The notes below the pieces were generated by a model that saw only the letters and a list, made by a program, of their open reading frames with translations, did no database searches and had not been told where the DNA came from. This document shows, in pieces, positions 56,971-64,000 of a stretch of 64,000 nt of DNA; positions within the stretch are counted from its first letter, which is position 1, and every line of letters starts with the position of its first letter. This DNA comes from Coix lacryma-jobi var. lacryma-jobi (lineage: Eukaryota > Streptophyta > Magnoliopsida > Poales > Poaceae), in assembly GCA_009763385.1 (NCBI GenBank), contig CM019831.1, forward strand, positions 113,486,680-113,550,679, given 5' to 3'. Both the position numbers and the translations under genes were made by a program.

Positions 56971-59900
56971 TGTGGCAGAACCTCCTGAATTAAGTGGCCC
57001 ACATGCACCCATCATTGTCCTAAAGACCTTTGATCGGCGTACACGCGTTCCAAATGACTCAAGAGGTCTGTCGGGTGTCCTCGGGAAACCCGAATCATCC
57101 ACGTTACCTTACTTCCAGGAAAATTCCTCATCAAGCATCACAGTATTACAACAGTTTTATAGATAAGATAAATCAGAGTAAAGCGGAAAGATTATAATAC
57201 ATAGGTTAAAAACTTAGAGTTTTACAAACCATAAGTACTTATTACATAAACTGTTCGGAACTTTATAATACATATATCACCCAAATTCTTATTAACTTGC
57301 CCAAGGTCACACATCAGAATCGTTATCACTCTCCTCAACAAGAGTGAAATAGCACTGTCCATCAAAAGGTGGATCCATGTACTCTCCTGCAACAAGGGTA
57401 ACAAACCCTGAGTACAAAAGTACTCAACAAGACTTGCCCGTCAAAAGAAAAGACTTCATGTCATGCTAGCTTTAAGGGATGTAGTGGGGATAGCAATAGA
57501 GAAGGAATTTGCAGAATAAACATTTTTAACAGAACATTCTTCTTTTCCTTCCAAACATACCATCAAAAGTACTCTTTTAGGATGAAACATCAATTCCCAA
57601 AAGCTTTGGTTTTGAAAACTCTACGTTGAGAGTCAGAGATCGAGTCTCTTTTTATCGTAGAGCAACGACGATTCGAACCGCTTTATCTACCCAGCTGGGG
57701 GTTCCCCATCACACAATATGGCAGGACTCTAACCTGCAACATATTGCACAACCATAAGTGATTTGTATGGCAGGACTCTAACCTGCAACATACCAAAGCA
57801 CCACGGCGTTGTATGGCAGGACTCTAACCTGCAACATACTAACCCGTATCCCGTGATTGGTACTATCATGCTCTCGATCAAGGACCAACAACAGACGGTT
57901 CCTAATCGACACAGACGGGATTAGCACGACTAGAGGTGACCCTGCCTGCCATCTTTCCATGAACGGTTTCCCGTCTGGTCTGAAATTCATTTTTCATCCA
58001 TTTAACAATTTGTACCTGAGAGAGGTATCCTAACAATGATGACTCATCATCCCTTAGTTTGCTCAAGGCCTAAGCGGAGGATAATCTCATCACCGTGCAT
58101 CTTGGCTAAGCATTTATAAACAAATAGGTAACAAGGATAGGGTAAAGGTAACCAACTGGTAATGCAACTACTGGTGTCATCCAACTCCTATTACTTAAAT
58201 GCAATTGATAAATCATTGTATAAACTTTTGCAATAGAAACAGAAAGGTTAAATGCACCGGGGCTTGCCTTGAGGATCAGTGGAGTGCGAAGATTCTGAAA
58301 ATCGAGAAGGGTCTACACCCTCAGGAGGAATCCACTGAGAGTTAGGGCCTTCCGAAGCGAAATCTACACGTAGAAGTGCATATGCATGAATAATGAGATG
58401 CTTATGATATGATTATGGTAAAGATAGAAATTTTCTTAAATTATAACTTTTATGGAGTACAACTTTCCTTCACGGTAAAGTTGCAAACCAACAAACTAAC
58501 TTTAGCTATTAAAATTACTAAACAAGTTTTGTTATTTTCTTTAAATATAGTTATGCAACTTAACAAGCAACAAAAGATTATTTATATAAAGGAATCCATA
58601 ACCAGGGAGCAAATCTTGCTAGTTTTCCACTGGTTGTCAAACAATTCCAAAAGTCACATAAATCCTAAAGTGATTAACTACTTTTATTTATTTCATAAGC
58701 CACTTAGAATAGCTTTCTACACAAACATAACTTATACTTATTCCAACAGAGCTGAAATTAATCCTGAAGATTGATATTAATGATACAAACTCACATGTCA
58801 AAATTCATGATTTTTGGAGAAACACAGAAATATACATAATTCCTCAAAGTTGCATTTATTAATTAAAGTACAGATTTTATTGACATAAAAGAAGTACTCA
58901 AAACTCAAGTTTTATAATTTTTATATTAGCACAGACATGTTATCAACTATCATGTCAAATTTCATAATTAACAGAGCTATAGATTAATTATAGCAAAAAC
59001 AACAAAACTGATTACTGTACATAAAGCCAGAAAAAGAAAAACTTGAACGAACCCAAACTGGGCTTTCGGCCCAAACCAACGCGGCCCAGCGTGGCGCAAG
59101 CGCACGGCGGCAAGTGCGGTTGCGTTCGCTCGAGGCTCGGCGCGAGCGAGGCAACGCCCGAGGGTCCACTCGAGGCCTGGCTCGACCGAGACGATAAACA
59201 CTAACACTCGTCCGAGGCCTGACCCTCGGCTCGGGCGAGGCGGAAAAAGGCTCGTCCGTCCGAGGCCTAGCTCGGGCGGAACGGCGAACACGTTCGCCCG
59301 AGGCTCGGCTCGAGCGAAGCGGAGGAGGACGCCTGCTCGAGGCATAGCTCGAGACGTGAGCACGTGTCCACATGTCCACTCGAGACCTGGCTCGAGCGAG
59401 ACGGAGCGCCCTGACAGCTTTGCAGAAAAGCCCTTCGGCTTCGCGAAACTAACCCGCAGTCCAAGACGCTATTCACCTGAGTCTTGGACTTTTCAACCAA
59501 CACCCTGAGAAGATTTGTCTTCACAAAAGCTAGGTCCCTGGCCATGGCCCGAGCGCACGACGGCGAACCGAGCGGCGACCGTCCTTACGCCGGCCAACTC
59601 CGGCCAGTCGAGACTTAGACGACGCGCGCATCACCACCGGCGTGTCACCCGCGGCCGACAGAGCTTCTAACCCTAAACGCTACCGCTCCGGTGAGGTGTG
59701 GCCACGCACGGCGGCGGACCGAGCCACGGCGTAGATGTTCCGGCGAACCTAGGTCGGTAGCAGTAGAACGGAAGGGCTAGGAGGCTTCAGTAGCTCACCC
59801 TGGTGCTGCCTGTGTAGGCGGTTCGAGCGGAGGATGAACGGAGGGAAGGTGTCCACGGAGCAGTGGCTTCCGGCGGCAAGCTCTGGTGTAAAGGCGATGG

Positions 59901-61117
59901 TTCCGGCGAGACCTGGGCACCACACATGAAACCAGTGAGCCTAAGAGGTTTCTGGGATCAAGGTGAAGCATAAACGCGAGATAAAGAGAGTAAGGAAGTG
60001 CTCAGTGGATCGGACCACGGCGAGATCGAGCTCGGCGGAGCTTTCTTGCCTGGCGGGAAGAAGAACAGTAGTTCCTGGCTCTCTGAGTGAGTAGAGGTTG
60101 CAAGAGTGAACTCTGGAGATGCGCAAGGATGCAGGGTTTTTATACCCGCGGTTAAACTGGGATAAGAACGATCGGTGTGCGGTGAATCGGAGATTGAGCC
60201 GAGAAGGTGCTCGTCGGGGCTTCGTGGCAAGAGGTCGACGGCGAGCACGAGAGAGGACGCCACGACGTGAGAGAAAAGGGTCAGCAGCTGAGTAACCGCG
60301 CCACGGAGACGGTCGCACGCTTAATCGAGAGGGAGCGATACCCAGAACGCTGGCGTCGCCGATCAAGGCTTCGGCGGCCACCGCCATGAACAGCGCCAGA
60401 AGCTTATCTCCCCCTTTTCCCACTTCCTTTTCTACCCTTTCTGTAAATTTAAAATTACTTTGAAATTTTGAATATAAGTTGAAAGTATGCTAAAATATCA
60501 AATGTTCAGAATTTAAAACTGAACATCTTTTATTTTTGCAACATTTTCAAAATATGCTCAACATTTGAATTAGAGTTGGAAAAACAAAAGGGGATAAAAA
60601 GGGCAGAAAAGTATTTTCCAAATTACTTTTGATTTCATATGAAAACTTGGAAAACTTTATACATCAAAGTTGTTCCTTATTAAAAATAGAACATCTTTGC
60701 TTTTTAAAGCATACCCAAATTCTTTCAAAATTTTGATTTATAGAAAAGGGGATAAAATAGGGTTTTTGAATTATTTAAACTATTCATTTGAATTTCATTC
60801 CAACTGGAATTATACCTAAAAGGTAACTTGAAACATGTTCTTACTACACCTTTGAGACATAATACCAGAGTTGGGTATAAAATTCGACTACTATACATAA
60901 GATTACCATAATACCCTTATAAAGCCTAAAAGCATTATTCTTAACAAGAAAGCATAAACTAGGATTGCAAACTTAAACACTCCTTATTACTTAAGCACAA
61001 ACATGAAAATTAAACTTGTTTTAAGTGAATGCATAATCAGGTTATTAACTCAGATAAAATGCCAGTGCATATGATGACATGTCAAGTTTTAGTCTTGCTT
61101 AACACCAGAGTGTTACA
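56971..61117 (-). repeat. I 5' LTR (4147 bp), shared with the partial copy on its right
   Basis: Same length and ends as 46947-51093. It is the 5' LTR of I, but on its right side (61118 on) lies another PPT and pol 3' end, so it is also in the position of a 3' LTR for the partial copy. TATA box at 60137-60144, 27-bp repeats at 57717-57838 and GC-rich repeats at 59123-59404. Confidence 0.95.
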
Positions 61118-62257
61118 GCTCTTTCCCCCTTAAAGAAATCTCGTCCCGAGATTTAACCTGAAGACTAACTAATGGAAAAGGAAATGTGTCAGGCACTTCC
61201 ATTACTAACCTTTACATAAAGCAGGGGATAGGTCATCATATGACTGATTATAAGGACTATACAGAAGAAAGAAACTCAGGAAAACTTTCTGAGAGGAACT
61301 CTTCTGACTCCCAAGTGGCTTCATCTTCCGTATGTTGATTCCATTGAACCTTGTAGAACTTGACAGTTCTTTTCGAGTGACTCGATCTTTCTGGTCAAGA
61401 ATCTTAATAGGATACTCCGAGTATGTCAGATCAGGTTCTAACTCAATCTCTTCTATATGAATAACCTGATCAGGCACTTGAAGACATTTCTTTAACTGAG
61501 AGACATGGAACACATTATGGACTGATGATAACTGTGGTGGTAAATCAAGTTGATATGCTACCTTTCCACATCTTTTAAGGATCTGATAGGGACCTATATA
61601 TCGTGGTGCCAACTTTCCTTTGATTCCAAATCGAGTAACTCCTTTTATTGGTGACACCTTAAGATAGACATAATCACCAATTTCAAAGATAAGAGACCGA
61701 CGTCTCTCATCGGCATAACTCTTTTGTCTGGATTGCGCTATCTTCATGTTCTCTCGAATTAACCTGACTTTTTCTTCAGCTTCCTTAACTAAGTCAACTC
61801 CAAAAAGACTACGTTCTCCCGGTTCAGACCAGTTTAAAGGTGTTCTGCATCTCCTGCCATACAGAGCTTCAAATGGTGCCATCTTAATGCTTTCTTGATA
61901 ACTGTTATTGTAAGAGAATTCTGCTAACGGCAAACATTCATCCCATTTTTCTGAATAATTGAGCACACAAGATCTTAGCATATCTTCTAAGATCTGATTA
62001 ACTCTTTCAGTTTGACCTCCAGTCTGTGGATGATAAGCTGTACTATGCAGAAGCTTGGTACCCAAAGACTCATGTAAGTGCCTCCAGAAAATATTAACAA
62101 ATTGTGTCCCTCTATCAGACACGATAGTCTTGGGAACACCATGCAGACTTATAATTTTGTCAAAATATATCTTGGCATAGGTAGATGCTGGATATGTGGT
62201 CTTAACAGATATGAAATGAGCTGATTTGGTCAGTCGATCAACAATGACCCATATGGA
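61118..62257 (-). mobile_element. Partial second internal region of chromovirus I
   Basis: Repeats 51094-52233 almost base for base: PPT, noncoding stretch, chromodomain and the integrase C-terminal part. It ends at the VIVDRL region of integrase, where J sequence begins. With the neighbouring LTR it forms a tandem LTR-internal-LTR-internal array. Confidence 0.93.
61205..62257 (-). pseudogene. Partial chromovirus pol: integrase C-terminus, frameshifted chromodomain
   Basis: Open from 62257 through SDRGTQF, GGQTERVNQ and the GPY region to the chromodomain. There a T run that is five long in the complete copy (51346-51350) is four long here (~61370-61373). The frame changes after DRVTRK and ends at 61205 with unrelated residues. 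The N-terminal 1150 residues of the polyprotein are absent. Confidence 0.9.
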
Positions 62258-62291
62258 TCTGGAACCGGCTAAGGTGGAAGATCCTTAACCC

Positions 62292-62303
62292 GCTCTAATA
62301 CCA
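62292..62303 (-). other. J primer binding site
   Basis: Minus-strand TGGTATTAGAGC, one mismatch to the initiator-Met tRNA complement. Confidence 0.85.
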
Positions 62304-62305
62304 AT

Positions 62306-64000
62306 TGAAGGACCGAGAAGCAACCAGAAAGCGACCAGAGGGGGGTGAATGGGAGCTTCAAAATTCCTTTCGGAAACTAGTAGCCAATGTCCCGAGAATC
62401 ACCCCAAAGAACAAACCCAAGAGCTTGCTAATGTCCATGACCCTAGATGTAGGGTGGATGCTTCCAAGAAGCACAGCGGGACACTACGCACCTCTAGAAA
62501 GCTAACGCAAAAGACGGAAACCAAATCTGACAACGAACGAACAACCGGCGAACGAAAACGCGCAAAGCAGTCACGACCGGACTCTGGCCAGCGTCCGGTC
62601 AGCACGGACCGGACGCGTCCGGTCACCCAAAACCTGATTTGGGACCTTACTGTGTTGGACCGGACTCTAATGAAGCAGAGCGTCCGGTCACAGCCTGTGC
62701 ATCCGGTCAATAGAAAAATCACGATGAACAGTAACCAAGACGCGTCCGATCGCTTAAGGAACTGTGCGTCCGGTCGAAAGCAGGAAGAACACAGTGATCA
62801 CATTCAACGACCGGACTCACTGACCTAGCGTCCGGTCGCAAAGAAGTTGTGCGTCTGGTCAAGAACAGAAAGAACACAGCGCAAGCACTCAACCACCGGA
62901 TGCACTGCCCTAGCGTCCGGTCGTCTCGAGTCAGCGTCCGATCACCCCGCAGCAACGTTGTTTGTCCACCGATTCGACTCGGTCTCACCCAAAACAAATC
63001 CCCTAGGGATCAAACTTGGTGAGAGGAGTCACAAGAAGGATAGTGAGCTATCTCTAAGAGATCATGGCTCGAACGTATCTCCAAATCGATGAATCGAATA
63101 ATTTCGGGGAAAAGAGAAAAACTTGACCTGAAACCAAGATCGATCGATCTCCTAGACCGTGAGGTTAGAGATGAATTCCTTCGGTGGAAGGAAGAGCCTC
63201 ACGATCTAGAACAACTTGGTTCAAACGGATTTGCAAAAGATGAACCGAGCAAAGAGATCAAGCGACAGGAAAAACGTGGAGAAAAGGATTCCGCGAAGAA
63301 CACAAACAAAACGCGAATCACAAGCACGAAATTGCAACCGTGTGGCTACCACACGCTACAACAGTGAGGTTACGGCCTCACTTCCTCAAAATCTCCAGTA
63401 CACAGAGGTATGGTTCTCTGCGGATCTCAGCTAGCTACAGCAGGGGATTGGGAGAGCAGGAAACCCTAGAAGCAAAGAGCAAATGACAGAGATGACTAAC
63501 TGAGATAGGAAGGGAGGTGGGTGTCTCCCTCTACTTATCCTAATCCTAACTATTCCTATTTCCCACTCTACCCCTAACTACTTACAGAGCGAACCAGCTA
63601 AACCCTAAGGTTATTCTGGACCAACTCGGTGGTAGGTGAATCCGACGGCCACGCCCGCACAACTCGTAGCGTTGCCTCGACACAACCTCCCGATTGCCGC
63701 CACGTGTCGCCACTCGCTCTGCACCCCCGGTTTTGTGGCCTAAACCGGGAAACTAGCCTTTTCTAGCCAACCCCCGGTTTTGAGGCCCAAACCGGGAAAC
63801 CAGCCCACCAACACCTGAGTTTTGAGGCCCAAACTCAGCTAAACCCGCAGCGCCCAAGTTTTGAGGCCCAAACCTGGAAACCGTCCTCAGCCCGAGTTTT
63901 GTGGCCAAACTCGGAAACCCTCAGCACCCAAGTTTTGAGGCCCAAACCTGGAAATCGTCCACCCGATGGTTTTTCTCTAGCTCTACCACCAAACCGACGT
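62306..64000 (-). repeat. J 5' LTR (incomplete at window end)
   Basis: Begins TGAAGGACCGAGAAGC on plus; aligns along its length to the D and H LTRs. The palindrome cluster (62575-62945) is the GACCGGACGC type as in H. By comparison with D and H, about 200 more bases should follow outside the window. Confidence 0.88.
63726..64000 (-). repeat. Hairpin array with covarying stems, J LTR
   Basis: Units with arms CCCGGTTT/AAACCGGG (twice), CTGAGTTT/AAACTCAG, C(C/A)AAGTTT/AAACCTGG and CGAGTTT/AAACTCG, cut by the window end. The two AAGTTT units pair with G-U on the element-sense RNA. Confidence 0.83.

Larger units (their letters stand above)
46947..61117 (-). mobile_element. Element I: Ty3/gypsy chromovirus (Tekay/Del-like), intact ORFs, minus strand
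   Basis: 14,171 bp: 3' LTR 46947-51093, PPT, gag-pol 51233-55711, leader ORF with a histone H3-like N-terminus 55925-56479, perfect PBS, 5' LTR 56971-61117. Both LTRs are 4147 bp and differ by roughly 20 substitutions and several 1-nt indels by eye. Gypsy order (PR-RT-RH-INT) plus a C-terminal chromodomain makes it a chromovirus; Tekay is inferred from size and long LTRs. Inserted in the RT of H, just after HAL codons; the far flank is lost because a second internal copy follows the 5' LTR. Confidence 0.92.
62254..64000 (-). mobile_element. Element J: D/H-family Sirevirus 5' end, minus strand
   Basis: About 50 bp of internal sequence (62254-62305, matching the D leader upstream of gag), a PBS and a 5' LTR that runs past the window end. 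Everything downstream in the element was lost at the junction with the chromovirus copy. Confidence 0.88.

Overview
The window is gene-free intergenic DNA from a large plant genome, almost certainly a grass and probably a panicoid/Andropogoneae one (inferred from the Sirevirus/Tekay/Athila mix and the GC-rich LTR style; the species cannot be read from the sequence). I find no host gene, tRNA, rRNA or CRISPR array. Nearly every base belongs to nested LTR retrotransposons, which I label A to J from left to right, plus one solo LTR and one non-autonomous hAT-like DNA transposon.

Layout. A (1-8419, minus) is a degenerate Ty1/copia Sirevirus without integrase. A solo LTR (5852-8001, TSD TAAGC) sits in its 5' LTR. 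B (8420-13845, plus) is a truncated relative with an uninterrupted pol ORF. C (13846-32868, minus) is a related Sirevirus facing B tail to tail. D (16718-28982, minus, TSD GGTTG) is a complete Sirevirus of a second family inserted in the C pol gene; its gag contains a 706-bp hAT-like element (26292-26997, 8-bp TSD) and an internal 284-bp duplication. F (32869-36222, minus) interrupts the C 5' LTR. G (36223-39965, plus) is an Athila-type Ty3/gypsy element cutting F. H (39966-46946, plus) is a D-family Sirevirus cutting G. I (46947-61117, minus) is a Ty3/gypsy chromovirus (Tekay/Del-like) cutting H. A second partial copy of I's internal region (61118-62257) forms an LTR-internal-LTR-internal tandem. 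J (62254-64000, minus) begins at a microhomology junction and runs off the window.

Most striking signal. Chromovirus I has an intact, apparently complete gag-PR-RT-RH-INT-chromodomain ORF. In its leader it also carries a separate 184-codon ORF (56479-55925, minus) whose N-terminus copies the histone H3 tail: R2, T3, K4, Q5, T6, A7, R8, K9, T11 and G12 are kept and S10 is Cys. The tail is followed by a long coiled coil and a Glu-rich C-terminus. The ATG of this ORF and the ATG of gag-pol each lie directly after a consensus plant 3' splice acceptor, and GTAAGT donors lie upstream. Alternative splicing could therefore choose between the histone mimic and gag-pol. The same element encodes a chromodomain, the domain type that reads H3 tails.

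Other structure. The LTRs of D, F, H and J contain tandem hairpins whose stems change in a compensating way around a near-constant loop. All Sirevirus LTRs carry palindrome clusters in family-specific variants, and the pol-LTR intervals hold several polypurine tracts. In five Sirevirus copies of two families, pol lies in the -1 frame relative to gag and starts right after a TAG that looks like a splice acceptor. The Sirevirus and Athila genes are mostly broken by stops, frameshifts, deletions and nested insertions.
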